Source of the DNA: Massilia sp. H6
GTDB taxonomy: Bacteria > Pseudomonadota > Gammaproteobacteria > Burkholderiales > Burkholderiaceae_D
Reading direction: 5' to 3'
DNA: 64,000 nt
Assembly (NCBI RefSeq): GCF_024802625.1
Contig: NZ_CP103371.1
Coordinates: forward strand, 2,542,001 to 2,606,000
In this document: in pieces, positions 7,870 through 18,564 of the stretch
Layout: each line of letters starts with the position of its first letter
Numbering within the stretch: position 1 is the first letter of the stretch
Notes under the pieces: model-generated
Seen by the model: only the letters and a program-made list of their open reading frames with translations
Told to the model about the DNA's origin: nothing
Databases searched by the model: none
Program-made: the position numbers and the translations under genes

Positions 7870-8504
7870 GGCATCACTCCCAGCAGATAGACAAAGGTAA
7901 ACACGCCGATCCAGACGACGTCCAGGAAGTGCCAGAACAGCGACAGGCACTGCAGGCGGCGGAAGTTCTCGGCGCCCAGGCCATGCTTTTTGAGCTGGAC
8001 CATCAGCGTGACCAGCCACACCAGGCCGAACAGCACGTGCAGGCCGTGGGTGCCGACCAGCGCGAAGAACGCCGTCAGGAAACCGCTACGCTGCGGGCCC
8101 GCACCCTGGTGGATCAGGTGATAGAACTCGTAGATCTCGAGCGCCAGGAAAGCCAGGCCGAGCAGGCCGGTCACGCCCATCCACAAGATGGTCTTGCCGA
8201 CCTTCTTGGCCTGCGCCGAGATCATCGCGAAGCCGAAGGTAATCGACGACATCAGCAGGAAAGCGGTATTGACCGCAATGAGCGTCAGGTCGAACAGTTC
8301 GGCGCCGCTTGGGCCGCCGGCATAGTTGCGGCCCAGCACAGCATAGGTAGCGAACAGGGACGCGAAGATGAGGCAATCGCTCATCAGGTAGATCCAGAAG
8401 CCCAGCAGGGTGCCGTTCTCTGGGTGGTGCTCGCGCACCAGGTAGCGCGCGGTCACCTCGTCGGCGCTGAGCGCGCCTGGCATCGATGGTTTAAGTTCAG
8501 ACAT
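7866..8504 (-). CDS. cyoC: Cytochrome bo3 ubiquinol oxidase subunit III
   Basis: The 212-residue membrane protein has five helices and the haem-copper oxidase subunit III pattern. Landmarks are [23 protein letters not shown] near the start, a [10 protein letters not shown] segment and an [20 protein letters not shown]-terminus. It overlaps cyoB by 8 bases and cyoD by 4. Subunit III stabilises the catalytic core of the proton-pumping quinol oxidase in the inner membrane. Confidence 0.92.
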   Translation of the reverse strand: MSELKPSMPGALSADEVTARYLVREHHPENGTLLGFWIYLMSDCLIFASLFATYAVLGRNYAGGPSGAELFDLTLIAVNTAFLLMSSITFGFAMISAQAKKVGKTILWMGVTGLLGLAFLALEIYEFYHLIHQGAGPQRSGFLTAFFALVGTHGLHVLFGLVWLVTLMVQLKKHGLGAENFRRLQCLSLFWHFLDVVWIGVFTFVYLLGVMP

Positions 8505-10500
8505 GGCTTTCCAACAGACGGGTATGCGCTTGCTCGTTGCGGGTCACTTCTTCCGCCGAGATGTAGTAATCGCGCTTGTAGTTAAAGGTGTGGATGATGA
8601 TCGCGGCCATCATGGCGACGAAGGACACCGCAGTGAGCAGCCACATGTGCCAGATGATGGCAAAGCCCACCACCGCAGCCAGCACCGAGATCACGAATCC
8701 GGCCCAGGTGTTGCTTGGCATGTGGATCGCGACATAGTCCTTCAGCGGACGCTGGTAACCGTTCTTCTTCATGTCGGCGAAGGTGTCGTTGTCGTGCACC
8801 ACCGGCGTGAACGCGAAGTTGTAGTCGGCCGGTGGCGACGTGGTCGCCCATTCCAGCGTACGGCCATCCCATGGGTCGCCGGTGACGTCGCGCAGCTTGG
8901 CGCGGTCTTTCCAGGTAAAGAAGATCTGCAGCAGCAGTGCGCCGATGCCGCCGGCAATCATCAGGGTGCCGAAGAACGAGATCTGGAACAGCCACTGGAT
9001 CGACGGGTCTTCGAAATGGCTCACGCGGCGGGTCACGCCCATGAAGCCCAGGATGTATGGCGGGGTGAAGGCAACCCAGAAGCCGATCGACCACAGCCAG
9101 AACGAGACATGGCCCCAGAACTGGTTGAGCTTGACGCCGAACATCTTTGGCGCCCAGTAGTTGAAGCCGGCGAACAGGCCGAACAGCACGCCGCCGATGA
9201 TCACGTTGTGGAAGTGGGCGATCAGGAACAGCGAGTTGTGCAGCACGAAGTCGGCAGCCGGGATCGCCAGCATCACGCCGGTCATGCCGCCGATGGTAAA
9301 GGTCAGCATGAACGACACGGTCCACATCATCGGCAGCTCGAAGCGGATCCGGCCGCGGTACATCGTGAACAGCCAGTTGAAGATCTTGGCGCCGGTCGGG
9401 ATCGAGATGATCATCGTGGTAATGCCGAAGAACGAATTGACGCTGGCGCCCGAGCCCATGGTGAAGAAGTGGTGCAGCCACACCAGGTAGGACAGGATCA
9501 TGATCACCACGGTCGCATACACCATCGAGGTGTAGCCGAACAGGCGCTTGCCGCAGAAGGTCGAGACCACTTCCGAGAAGATACCAAAGGCCGGCAGCAC
9601 CAGGATGTAGACCTCGGGGTGGCCCCAGATCCAGATCAGGTTCACGTACATCATGGCGTTGCCGCCCTTGTCGTTCGTGAAGAAGTTGGTGTCGAACAGG
9701 CGGTCCATGCCCAGCATGGCCAGCACGGCGGTCAGGATCGGGAAGGACATCACGATCAGGATGTTGGTGCACAGCGAAGTCCAGACGAAGACTGGCATCT
9801 TCATCAGGCCCATGCCCGGTGCGCGCATCTTGATGATGGTCACGACCAGGTTCACGCCGGAGAGCAGCGTGCCGACGCCGGCGATCTGCAGCGACCAGAT
9901 GTAATAGTCGACGCCCACACCCGGACTGGCCAGGATGCCCGACAGCGGCGGATAGGCCAGCCAGCCGGTACGTGCGAATTCACCCACGAACAGCGACGCC
10001 ATCACCAGGATCGCGCCCATGGTGGTCATCCAGAACGAGAAGTTGTTCAGGAACGGGAAGGCCACGTCGCGCGCGCCGATCTGGAGCGGCACTACATAGT
10101 TCATCAGGCCGGTCACGAACGGCATCGCCACGAAGAAGATCATGATCACGCCGTGCGCGGTGAAGATCTGGTCGTAGTGGTCCGGCGGCAGGAAGCCGTG
10201 GTTGTTTCCGAAGGCGAACGCCTGCTGGGCGCGCATCATCAGCGCATCGGCGAAGCCGCGCAAGAACATCACCAGGCCCAGGATCATGTACATGATGCCG
10301 ATTTTCTTGTGGTCGATACTGGTGATCCAGTTGCTCCACAGGCTGCCCCACTGGCGGAAGTAGGTGATCAGGGCCACCAGGCCCAGGCCACCGACCACCA
10401 CGCCGGCAAAGGTCGCTAACAGGATCGGGTCATGGAAGGGAATCGCGTCCCAGCTGAGCCGACCGAAGATGAGCTTCGTCAGGTCGAATGAGTCTTGCAT
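8497..10500 (-). CDS. cyoB: Cytochrome bo3 ubiquinol oxidase subunit I (catalytic)
   Basis: With 667 residues it matches the length of CyoB. The quinol-site residues are present with an offset of ten relative to E. coli: Arg81 and Asp85 in RGFAD, His108 and Gln111 in [11 protein letters not shown]. His115 of TAHG fits the low-spin haem ligand. The CuB/tyrosine stretch ([14 protein letters not shown]) and LHHFFTMG are intact. The enzyme oxidises ubiquinol, reduces O2 to water and pumps protons. The site residues support a quinol rather than a cytochrome c oxidase. Confidence 0.95.
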   Translation of the reverse strand: MQDSFDLTKLIFGRLSWDAIPFHDPILLATFAGVVVGGLGLVALITYFRQWGSLWSNWITSIDHKKIGIMYMILGLVMFLRGFADALMMRAQQAFAFGNNHGFLPPDHYDQIFTAHGVIMIFFVAMPFVTGLMNYVVPLQIGARDVAFPFLNNFSFWMTTMGAILVMASLFVGEFARTGWLAYPPLSGILASPGVGVDYYIWSLQIAGVGTLLSGVNLVVTIIKMRAPGMGLMKMPVFVWTSLCTNILIVMSFPILTAVLAMLGMDRLFDTNFFTNDKGGNAMMYVNLIWIWGHPEVYILVLPAFGIFSEVVSTFCGKRLFGYTSMVYATVVIMILSYLVWLHHFFTMGSGASVNSFFGITTMIISIPTGAKIFNWLFTMYRGRIRFELPMMWTVSFMLTFTIGGMTGVMLAIPAADFVLHNSLFLIAHFHNVIIGGVLFGLFAGFNYWAPKMFGVKLNQFWGHVSFWLWSIGFWVAFTPPYILGFMGVTRRVSHFEDPSIQWLFQISFFGTLMIAGGIGALLLQIFFTWKDRAKLRDVTGDPWDGRTLEWATTSPPADYNFAFTPVVHDNDTFADMKKNGYQRPLKDYVAIHMPSNTWAGFVISVLAAVVGFAIIWHMWLLTAVSFVAMMAAIIIHTFNYKRDYYISAEEVTRNEQAHTRLLESHV

Positions 10501-10502
10501 GA

Positions 10503-11552
10503 TTACTTTTTCACAGTCATGTTAGAGGAGCCCGCCGCAGGGGCGCCCGGCATAGCGGTGGCGTCGGTCGGCGTGGTGCACACTTCCAGCCCCGCCACCT
10601 GGGCAGCACCGGATTTCGGCAGCTGCTTGATCGCGGCGGCGACCTGGGCGCGCTTGTGGTCATCGAGCATCTGCTGGTTCATGCAGACGGTACCGTCGGC
10701 CACGCAGCGGTTCAGGATGCGGTTGAACAGGGCCGGCTCGACCGAACCGTAATAACGCACCGGTTCGCGCGAGGTCGGCTTTTCCAGCTCGATATAGCTG
10801 GCCCGGTCGAGCGCACCCGGGGTGGCCTTCATGCTCGCCACCCAGGCGTCGAACTCGGCAGCGGTGACGCCCTTGTAGCCGAATCTCATGTGCGAGAAAC
10901 CTTCGCCGCTGAAATTGGTCGAGCGTCCTTCGTAGTCGCCGGTCTTGTTCAGCACGGCGTTGAGGGTGGTCTCCATGCTCGGCATCGCGTAGATCATGCC
11001 GGCCAGGGTCGGGATGTAGAACGCGTTCATCACGGTCGAGGCGGTGATCTTGAAGCGGATTGGGGTATCGATCGGGGTCACCAGCTGGTTGACCGAAGCG
11101 ATGCCCTGCTCTGGATAGATGAACAGCCATTTCCAGTCCAGCGCCACCACCTGCACCTCGATCGGCTTGGTCGAGGCCGAAATCGGGCGGTTGGCGTCGA
11201 TACGGTCGAGCGGACGGTAAGGATCGAGCTTGTGGGTCGAGACCCAGGTGATCAGGCCGAGCACGATGATGATCAGGAGCGGTGCGCCCCAGATCACCAG
11301 CTCGAGCTTGGTCGAGTGATCCCAGTCCGGCTCGTATTTGGCGTTGGCGTTCTTGCGATAGCGCCAGGCGAACAGGACGATCAGGATCATCACCGGGACG
11401 ACGATGATCAACATCAGCAGGACCGACACGGTAATCAGGTCGGCCTGCTGCCTTGCAATATCGCCGTTGGGATTCATTACGACCGTATTGCAGCCGGATA
11501 GCAGTGCAATCAGGAGTAAAGGCAGTCCGCGGCGGACAATTTTAGGTTTCAT
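10503..11552 (-). CDS. cyoA: Cytochrome bo3 ubiquinol oxidase subunit II
   Basis: The 349-residue lipoprotein has the lipobox ALLSGC, with Cys21 the predicted lipidated residue. Two membrane helices (about 40-65 and 85-110) and a periplasmic cupredoxin-like domain follow. The CuA cysteines and histidines of cytochrome c oxidases are missing and are replaced by [14 protein letters not shown], as expected for quinol oxidases. It is the first gene of the operon cyoABCD-SURF1-regB-regA-cytochrome c. The C-terminus extends about 60 residues past the usual domain, with two cysteines near VADGTVC. Confidence 0.93.
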   Translation of the reverse strand: MKPKIVRRGLPLLLIALLSGCNTVVMNPNGDIARQQADLITVSVLLMLIIVVPVMILIVLFAWRYRKNANAKYEPDWDHSTKLELVIWGAPLLIIIVLGLITWVSTHKLDPYRPLDRIDANRPISASTKPIEVQVVALDWKWLFIYPEQGIASVNQLVTPIDTPIRFKITASTVMNAFYIPTLAGMIYAMPSMETTLNAVLNKTGDYEGRSTNFSGEGFSHMRFGYKGVTAAEFDAWVASMKATPGALDRASYIELEKPTSREPVRYYGSVEPALFNRILNRCVADGTVCMNQQMLDDHKRAQVAAAIKQLPKSGAAQVAGLEVCTTPTDATAMPGAPAAGSSNMTVKK

Positions 11553-11593
11553 GCTAGGTATCTAACGTTACATGGGAATAAGATCATGCTACT

Positions 11594-11612
11594 GTACTGC
11601 CAACGACAGTAC
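11594..11612. promoter_or_regulatory. Inverted repeat upstream of cyoA
   Basis: GTACTG and CAGTAC flank seven bases, 42 bases upstream of the cyoA ATG. It is a candidate regulator site in the divergent cyoA/MFS region; the binding protein is unknown. Confidence 0.35.
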
Positions 11613-11648
11613 GCAACCATTGGACACTTTGTCCTACCCTTACCGCAT

Positions 11649-11661
11649 TGCAATTATTGCA
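11649..11661. promoter_or_regulatory. Palindrome TGCAAT-T-ATTGCA
   Basis: This perfect 13-base palindrome lies in the AT-rich centre of the cyoA/MFS intergenic region, about 97 bases from the cyoA start and 90 from the transporter start. It could be an operator for either gene. It does not match FNR or CRP consensus sites. Confidence 0.3.
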
Positions 11662-11750
11662 TCGCAGCAAACTGGTGGCAGACTCGCAGTCGATCGGCAA
11701 CCGCAACAGCAACAAGAACGAAGAATCAGATTCAGGAATCAGGAGAGAAT

Positions 11751-13094
11751 ATGCAGAGCACGACCCAGTACGGCGGCGCAGGCGCCGCTCCCATCACCCA
11801 CCCCACCAGCGGCGCCCGCAACATCAATGCCCGCGATGGTGAAATCCACCCGGCCGATATTGCCGTCGGCGTGGTCATCGGCCGGGCTTCGGAATATTTC
11901 GAGTTCTTCGTCTATGCGATCGCATCGGTGCTCGTTTTTCCAGCGGTCTTTTTCCCTTGGGCTGACCGACTCGAAGCCACACTATACTCATTTACCGTAT
12001 TTGCGTTCGCATTCATCGCGCGCCCGATCGGCACCATCGTGTTCATGGAGATCCAGAAGCGCTACAGCCGCGAAATCAAGCTGACCATCGCCCTGTTCCT
12101 GATGGGCACCTGTACCGTCGTGATTGCCTTCATCCCGACCTATGGCCAGATTGGCGCGGCGTCGATCGTGGTGCTGTCCTTGATGCGCATCGGCCAGGGT
12201 GTGGCCCAGGGCGGCTCGTGGGACGGCCTGCCGTCGCTGCTGGCCCTGAGCGCTCCGGAACACAAGCGCGGCTGGTATGCGATGCTGGGCCAGCTCGCCG
12301 CCCCGATCGGCTTTTTGATCGCGGCCGGCCTGTTTGCCTACCTCCTCAGCAACCTGTCGTCCGACGACTTCCTGGTCTGGGGCTGGCGCTATCCGTTCTT
12401 CTGCGCCTTCATGATCAACGTGGTGGCCCTGTTCGCGCGCCTGCGCCTGGTGTCCACCAGCGAATATTCGCGCCTGCTCGACTCGCACGAACTCGACCCG
12501 GCGCCGGTTGGCGAGCTGGTCAAGTCGCAAGGCAGCAACATTGCCATCGGCGCCCTCGCCGCCCTGGCCAGCTATGCGCTGTTCCACCTGGTGACCGTGT
12601 TCCCGCTGTCCTGGATCCAGCTCTACGACACCCGCCCGATGAACGAATTCCTGCACGTGCAGATGTGGGGCGCGGTACTGGCGGCAGTGGCCATCCTGGC
12701 CTCGGGCTATATCGCCGACCGGGTCGGCCGCCGTACCACGCTGGGTACGCTGGCGGCGCTGATCGCGCTGTTCTCGGCCTTCGTGCCATCGCTGATGGAT
12801 GGCGGCGTGACCGGCCAGAACATCTTCATCCTGGTCGGCTTCACCCTGCTCGGCCTGTCGTATGGCCAGGCTGCCGGCGCGGTAACCTCGAACTTCAAGC
12901 AGCAATACCGCTACACCGGCGCGGCGCTGACTTCAGACCTGGCCTGGCTGGTCGGCGCGGCCTTTGCTCCGCTGGTCGCGCTTGGGCTGTCGGCGCACTA
13001 TGGCCTGGGCTACGTGAGCCTGTACCTGCTCTCGGGTGCGGTCGGTTCGCTGGCGGCGTTGAGCCTGAACCGCAAGCTCGAAATCAAGGACTGA
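11751..13094 (+). CDS. MFS transporter, metabolite:H+ symporter type
   Basis: The 447-residue protein has twelve hydrophobic segments. Features of the metabolite:H+ symporter branch are GRASEYFEFFVYAIA in the first helix region, FIARPIGTIVFMEIQKRYSR in loop 2-3, and RIGQGVAQGGSWDG in helix 4. The second-half loop reads DRVGRRTTLG. Family members import organic acids, osmolytes or shikimate; the substrate here cannot be read off. The ATG at 11751 follows AGGAGAG. The frame extends upstream to 11586, but that part is low-complexity. The gene is divergent from cyoA and ends at a strong terminator. Confidence 0.85.
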   Translation: MQSTTQYGGAGAAPITHPTSGARNINARDGEIHPADIAVGVVIGRASEYFEFFVYAIASVLVFPAVFFPWADRLEATLYSFTVFAFAFIARPIGTIVFMEIQKRYSREIKLTIALFLMGTCTVVIAFIPTYGQIGAASIVVLSLMRIGQGVAQGGSWDGLPSLLALSAPEHKRGWYAMLGQLAAPIGFLIAAGLFAYLLSNLSSDDFLVWGWRYPFFCAFMINVVALFARLRLVSTSEYSRLLDSHELDPAPVGELVKSQGSNIAIGALAALASYALFHLVTVFPLSWIQLYDTRPMNEFLHVQMWGAVLAAVAILASGYIADRVGRRTTLGTLAALIALFSAFVPSLMDGGVTGQNIFILVGFTLLGLSYGQAAGAVTSNFKQQYRYTGAALTSDLAWLVGAAFAPLVALGLSAHYGLGYVSLYLLSGAVGSLAALSLNRKLEIKD

Positions 13095-13135
13095 CCCGGT
13101 CCTGACCGGGGGGCGGCCCTGGCTGCTTCGACTCA

Positions 13136-13171
13136 CGCCGGCAATGCGCAAGCATTGCCGGCGTTTCTTTT
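13136..13171 (+). terminator. Rho-independent terminator after the MFS gene
   Basis: A perfect 12-base stem (CGCCGGCAATGC with GCATTGCCGGCG) around a GCAA tetraloop is followed by TTTCTTTT. It lies 41 bases after the MFS stop. Confidence 0.95.
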
Positions 13172-13321
13172 GGTGCTGGCCTGCTTGCGGGCGCGCGCCG
13201 ACACGGCGCGGCACCGCGCAAGGCGGCCAGGCGCAGTTGGTCTAGTGAGGGTGAGTGTCCAGCAGGTGCAAGGGCGGAGGCGAACTCTCGCCGGCTGACC
13301 CGGCTTGCCCCCCCCGCTCGG

Positions 13322-14245
13322 TTACGACAGGGCAGTATCGAGCACCGTCATCAGGATGAAACCGATGACCAGCGCGATACTGGCCCAGGTGCCATTGCCG
13401 CTCTGGCGAGATTCCGGCACGACATCGTTGACAATCACGAACAGCATTGCGCCACCCGACGCTGCCAGTGCGAACGGCAGCATGCCGCCGGCGATCCCGA
13501 TCAGGGCCACGCCGAAAGCGGCCGCAACCGGCTCGATCAGGCCCGAGGCTACGCCCATGCCGACCGCGGTCAGGCGCCCGTAGCCAACGGCGCGCAGCGC
13601 CAGTGCCACCACCAGGCCTTCGGGCACGTCCTGGATCGAAATACCTGTAGTCAAGGCATTGGCTTTTTCCAGGTCGATGCCGGCATGGGCCACGCCGATT
13701 GCCAGGCCTTCGGGCAGGTTATGCAGCGCCACCGCCCACACGAATAGCCAGGCGCGGCGCAGTGAGACGCCAGCATCGCCGCCGTCGAGGATGCCCTCGG
13801 TTTGCACGGCGCGCCCGAGCAGCAGGATTGCGCCGGCACCGGCCATGATGCCGGCCCCCGCCATCAGGCTCGCCTCCCAGTTGCCAGCGCCGGCCGCCTT
13901 GGCCGCGGCCAGCGCCGGAATAATAAGGGAAAATGCGGTCGCGCCCAGCATGACGCCGGCGCCAAAGCCCAGGAAGCAGTCGTAGCTACGCTTGGAGAAG
14001 TTTTGCGCCAGCAGCACCGGCAAGGTGCCCAATGCTGTGGCGGCGGCGGCAGTGGCGCCGCCCAGCAGTGCGCGGTGCATCTTCGGGTTATCGCTCATGA
14101 GCTGCTCGACCAAACTGCCGAGCAGAAGAATACAGCCGACACTGCAGATGACGATGCCGACAGCGCGCCTGAGCGTTAGCGCGCGCAAGAAGGCGCGCAA
14201 GGAAAACAGCTTGTTGTGTGGTACGCGTTCTGTATGAAAATTCAT
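13322..14245 (-). CDS. ZIP family divalent metal transporter
   Basis: The 307-residue membrane protein carries the ZIP metal-binding signature HNLPEG (175-180) in the fourth helix and QDVPEG (205-210) in the fifth, where the usual His is Gln-Asp. ZIP proteins move Zn2+, Fe2+ or Mn2+ into the cytoplasm. The gene starts 33 bases after the stop of the manganese catalase gene on the same strand, so co-transcription is likely. This makes Mn2+ a reasonable substrate guess (inference). An extra N-terminal hydrophobic helix (about 28-50) precedes the core. Confidence 0.85.
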   Translation of the reverse strand: MNFHTERVPHNKLFSLRAFLRALTLRRAVGIVICSVGCILLLGSLVEQLMSDNPKMHRALLGGATAAAATALGTLPVLLAQNFSKRSYDCFLGFGAGVMLGATAFSLIIPALAAAKAAGAGNWEASLMAGAGIMAGAGAILLLGRAVQTEGILDGGDAGVSLRRAWLFVWAVALHNLPEGLAIGVAHAGIDLEKANALTTGISIQDVPEGLVVALALRAVGYGRLTAVGMGVASGLIEPVAAAFGVALIGIAGGMLPFALAASGGAMLFVIVNDVVPESRQSGNGTWASIALVIGFILMTVLDTALS

Positions 14246-14278
14246 GCAAATCCCGGGAAAAGGCCGCGCGGCGCTGGC

Positions 14279-15316
14279 TTATTTCTTCATGGCCCTGGTC
14301 GGCTTGTCTTTGCCCCCGTCGGCAGGCTTGCTGCTGCTGCTGCTGCTGCCGCTTCCGGTGTCGTCGAGCGGGCCGCCGCGCGAAGCCGAGCTTGGTTGGT
14401 TAGCGGTCTGTCGGGAGCTTGCAGCCATCGTACCACCGGCCGACTGCATGCTCATGCCCAGTTCCGCTCCGGTGCGCGGCGACGACATCGGATCGGATGC
14501 GGTGCGCCTGGCCATTTGCTCGAGGATGTCGATGTCGCCGGCCGGCAGTGCGACTTCGGCGTCGCCGGAGCCGCCATCGACCGCCTGCTGCTGCTCGCGG
14601 TCGGAAACAAAATCCCAGTCGGCGCCCTGGTTCCAGGGCCCGCGCATCTCGCCCGGGCCTTGCGACATGTTGTAGTAGACGCTGGCAAATCGCGGATCGG
14701 CTGGCATCTTTCCGGGAGGGAAGTTCGGCTCGATCGCGTACAAGGCCTTCTCAAACGATTTCTGGTGCGCCACTTCGCGCGTCATGAGAAAACCCAGGGC
14801 TTCTTTCACACCCGCATCGTCGGTCAGGCCGATCAGGCGCTCGTAGACAATCTTGGCGCGCGCCTCGGCCGCGATGTTCGAGCGCAGATCGGCGGTCGGC
14901 TCGGTGATCGAATCGACATAGGCCGCCGTCCAGGGCACGCCGGCCGAGTTCACCAGCGGGGTGCCGCCACCGTACAGCACCTGGGTGAGGTGGCTATCGT
15001 TGCCCGCGCCGGTAATGGCCTTGTAGGTGTCGGCTTCGCTGTCGACCGACTCGGCCAGCCGGCCCTTGGCGCCCTTGTTGAGCATGGCCACGATATGCCC
15101 GATGATTTCAAGGTGGCTCAGCTCCTCGGTGGCAATGTCGAACAGCATATCCTTGCGGCCCGGGTCGTCTTCGGAGACAGCCTGGGTGAAATACCGCATC
15201 GCCGCCGCCAGTTCGCCCTGCGGACCGCCAAACTGCTCGAGCATCAGGTTGGCCAGTCCTGGGTTGGGCCCGGCGACACGGACCGTATATTGCAGACGCT
15301 TAGTATGTGCAAACAT
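14279..15316 (-). CDS. Manganese catalase
   Basis: The 345-residue protein matches dimanganese catalases. The metal-ligand set is visible: Glu35 in GPQGE, Glu65 and His68 in TEELSHLE, then EARAKIVYE and REVAHQKSF. It disproportionates hydrogen peroxide. The start at 15316 is chosen over 15343 because GGAGGAACC precedes it and homologues begin with a similar MF-H-K-LQ pattern. The last 60 or so residues are low-complexity, with a polyserine run encoded by a triplet repeat and a basic end. The ZIP transporter gene follows closely, and the divergent neighbour is a hemerythrin-like protein, so the area looks like a peroxide/metal stress block. Confidence 0.92.
   Translation of the reverse strand: MFAHTKRLQYTVRVAGPNPGLANLMLEQFGGPQGELAAAMRYFTQAVSEDDPGRKDMLFDIATEELSHLEIIGHIVAMLNKGAKGRLAESVDSEADTYKAITGAGNDSHLTQVLYGGGTPLVNSAGVPWTAAYVDSITEPTADLRSNIAAEARAKIVYERLIGLTDDAGVKEALGFLMTREVAHQKSFEKALYAIEPNFPPGKMPADPRFASVYYNMSQGPGEMRGPWNQGADWDFVSDREQQQAVDGGSGDAEVALPAGDIDILEQMARRTASDPMSSPRTGAELGMSMQSAGGTMAASSRQTANQPSSASRGGPLDDTGSGSSSSSSKPADGGKDKPTRAMKK
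14331..14348. repeat. CTG triplet repeat, six units
   Basis: Six perfect CTG units encode consecutive serines on the minus strand, in the disordered C-terminus of the manganese catalase. Length change would not shift the frame. Confidence 0.85.
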
Positions 15317-15606
15317 GAGCTGGTTCCTCCATGGGTTGAGCAAGCGGGCGGCGTGGGCGGATATCGGTAACCGGATTGGTCCATCTTGGCAGGCATCGGC
15401 AGGCGCGCAAAGCGGGCCTCGCCGCGCGTCGCTGTAGGACTAGGGTGACGGTTTGCTGTTGGAATTTAATCAAGTGTCGGCTTGCAGCCCAGCTCGCGCC
15501 AGCGCCGCTGGCGGTGATCGCCGACACGGGTACGGCACGCGCGCCTACAGTAAAGCCGACCTGCCGCGCACTACCATGTTGACCATCCGACCACAGGAGA
15601 ACCACC
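15317..15606. other. Divergent intergenic region, catalase/hemerythrin
   Basis: These 290 bases hold the promoters of two divergent genes. Apart from the ribosome binding sites at both ends I see no clear operator or RNA element. Confidence 0.5.
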
Positions 15607-16203
15607 ATGTTTTCACTGAATAAACTCAGCCCGACGATTACCAACATGATCCGTTTCGACCACTCGCATGTGATGGTCACCTTTCACCAGTACGAGCGCG
15701 ACAAGCGTCCGAGCGTCAAGAAAGCATTGGCCGACACCATTTGCGATGCGCTCGACATTCACGCGACACTCGAAGAAGAAATCTTTTATCCGGTGATGCG
15801 CCAGCGCGATAGCGGCGAGCCCTTCATGCACAAGGCCGAGCCGGAGCACGATGAGATGCGTCGCCTGATCGCCGAACTGCGCCGTACCAGCGGAGCCGAT
15901 CCGCGTCATGACAAACTGGTGATGGAACTGATGCGCGACGTGCTGCACCACGTGGCCGACGAGGAAACCACGCTGCTGCCGCATGCCGAAGCCATGCTGA
16001 GCAAGGACGCCCTGTCCGAACTGGGCGCCCAGATGACGCGCCGCCGGCTGCAACTGGTCGGCCCCAAGGCCGGCAAGCTGGCCAAGAGCCATGCCGTCGG
16101 CTTTTCGGGTAGCGGCACCGCGCTGGTGCTGGGCCTGGCCAGCGCCGTGTTCGCGGCCAAAGCCTTTGCCCCGAAAAAAACCTGGAAGTCGAAGCCGGCC
16201 TGA
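15607..16203 (+). CDS. Hemerythrin HHE-domain protein
   Basis: The 198-residue protein is a four-helix HHE cation-binding domain (about 10-145). The iron-binding His/Glu pattern is seen at HSH (19-21), IHATLEEEIFYP, EHDEM and HHVADEETTLLP. After residue 165 comes a Gly/Ala hydrophobic stretch (SGTALVLGLASAVFAAKAF) and a basic tail, which suggests membrane association. Such proteins bind O2 or NO, or protect iron centres. The ribosome binding site is CAGGAGAACCACC. Divergence from the manganese catalase supports a stress role (inference). Confidence 0.85.
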   Translation: MFSLNKLSPTITNMIRFDHSHVMVTFHQYERDKRPSVKKALADTICDALDIHATLEEEIFYPVMRQRDSGEPFMHKAEPEHDEMRRLIAELRRTSGADPRHDKLVMELMRDVLHHVADEETTLLPHAEAMLSKDALSELGAQMTRRRLQLVGPKAGKLAKSHAVGFSGSGTALVLGLASAVFAAKAFAPKKTWKSKPA

Positions 16204-16210
16204 ACCAGGC

Positions 16211-16233
16211 GCCTGCCCCGCACTGGGGCAGGC
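16211..16233. terminator. Hairpin between convergent genes
   Basis: A perfect nine-base stem (GCCTGCCCC with GGGGCAGGC) around GCACT lies in the 40-base gap between the hemerythrin and LrgB stops. There is no U-tract on either strand, so it is a probable but weak bidirectional terminator. Confidence 0.45.
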
Positions 16234-16243
16234 AGCGGGTGGG

Positions 16244-16993
16244 TCAAGCGAGCCGGCCCTGCACCAGGCTTAGCACCAGCGGTACCAGCCAGGGCGCAAG
16301 CAGCGCCGTCATGGCGCCATTCAGGCCCATCGCCAGTCCGGCAAACGCGCCCATCTCGGCACTGACCTGAAATGCCCGCGCGGTACCGACGCCGTGGGCG
16401 GCCAGGCCGAGCGCAAAGCCGCGGGCAGCCGGCGAGTCGATGCGCAGCGCCGCGAACACATAGCGCGCCACGATGGCGCCGAATATCCCGGTACCGATCA
16501 CCAGTGCCGCCGTCAGCGCCGGTATCCCGCCGAGCCGCTGCGAGACCGCCATCGCGATGGGTGACGTCGCCGATTTGGGCCCGAGCGTGGCCCCCAGTTC
16601 CGGGGTGGCGCCAAGCAGCGCCGCGATGGCCACCGCCGACACGATCGCCGTCACGCAACCGAGCAGCAGCGCCGCCGCCAGCGGCAGCCAGGCGCGCCGC
16701 AGCCGCGGCAACTGGCGCACCAGCGGCACGGCCAGGGCCACGGTGGCCGGTCCGAGCAGGAAATGCACGAACTGTGCGCCCGAGAAATACTGTCCATACG
16801 ACATGCCCGAGAGCCACAGCACCAGGACGACAAGGCCGATCGAGATCGCCACCGGGTTGGCCAGCGGCGAGCCGCCGCACCACAAAAATACCCGCTGCGC
16901 CGCCAGATAGGCGCACAGCGTCATGGACAGGCCCAGCAGCGGCGAGGCCGACAAATACACCCAGAATGCACTGATACCGGCCAGTTCAGGCAT
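16244..16993 (-). CDS. LrgB/CidB family membrane protein
   Basis: The 249-residue membrane protein has the LrgB signature LGPATVALAVPL near residue 80, and later KSATSPIAMAVSQRLGG and AHGVGTARAF motifs. LrgB/CidB proteins pair with LrgA/CidA and are linked to murein hydrolase control and, in plants and some bacteria, to glycolate or pyruvate transport. Here it overlaps the CidA/LrgA gene by 8 bases, the usual pair arrangement. Which function applies is not decidable from sequence. Confidence 0.88.
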   Translation of the reverse strand: MPELAGISAFWVYLSASPLLGLSMTLCAYLAAQRVFLWCGGSPLANPVAISIGLVVLVLWLSGMSYGQYFSGAQFVHFLLGPATVALAVPLVRQLPRLRRAWLPLAAALLLGCVTAIVSAVAIAALLGATPELGATLGPKSATSPIAMAVSQRLGGIPALTAALVIGTGIFGAIVARYVFAALRIDSPAARGFALGLAAHGVGTARAFQVSAEMGAFAGLAMGLNGAMTALLAPWLVPLVLSLVQGRLA

Positions 16994-17336
16994 CTCCGTC
17001 CTTTGCCGTACCCAAGCCGCGCAGCATCAGGCCGGTCACTGCCAGCGCCAGCACGGTACTGGCGACAAGCGCGGCGAGAATGGCGAACCAGTGGCCGCTG
17101 CCGCTGGCGGCAGTGGCGACAATGCCCACGCCGGCCGGAACGAACAGCAGCGACAGGTGAGACAGCAGGGTATTGGCGCCCTCTTCGATCGTCTTGAGCA
17201 AAGGTGGATGGGCGACCAGGGCCGCCATCAAGAGCAGCATGCCGGCCACCGGCCCGGGCAGCGCGAGTCCGAGCATGAAGACAATGCCTTCACCGAGACA
17301 CTGGAACAGCAGCAAAATAGTAAAGGCGGGCAGCAT
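16986..17336 (-). CDS. CidA/LrgA family holin-like protein
   Basis: The 116-residue protein has four hydrophobic helices. CidA/LrgA landmarks are LPGPVAGMLLL (about 25-35) and LLFVPAGVGIV (about 63-73). It is the upstream partner of the LrgB-type gene. A GGAGCGCTC sequence precedes the ATG. Confidence 0.88.
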   Translation of the reverse strand: MLPAFTILLLFQCLGEGIVFMLGLALPGPVAGMLLLMAALVAHPPLLKTIEEGANTLLSHLSLLFVPAGVGIVATAASGSGHWFAILAALVASTVLALAVTGLMLRGLGTAKDGDA

Positions 17337-17395
17337 GAGCGCTCCGTGATGGCAAGGAGCTCAGCATAGCAAACGCTGGCGGCCAGACTACAGGT

Positions 17396-18484
<1,089 letters not shown>

Positions 18485-18564
18485 TTTCTCTTCCTTGTAT
18501 GTCGTTGCTAGGTCGTTGGTCAGGTGGCCGCGCGATTGCCCACGGCCGGGTTGCTACGCATTCT

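Noticed and set aside
8503..10419. Plus-strand open frame of 638 codons antisense to cyoB
   Set aside because: It is the reverse-strand shadow of a GC-rich coding region. The composition is His/Gln/Arg rich with no domain, while cyoB has all catalytic motifs.
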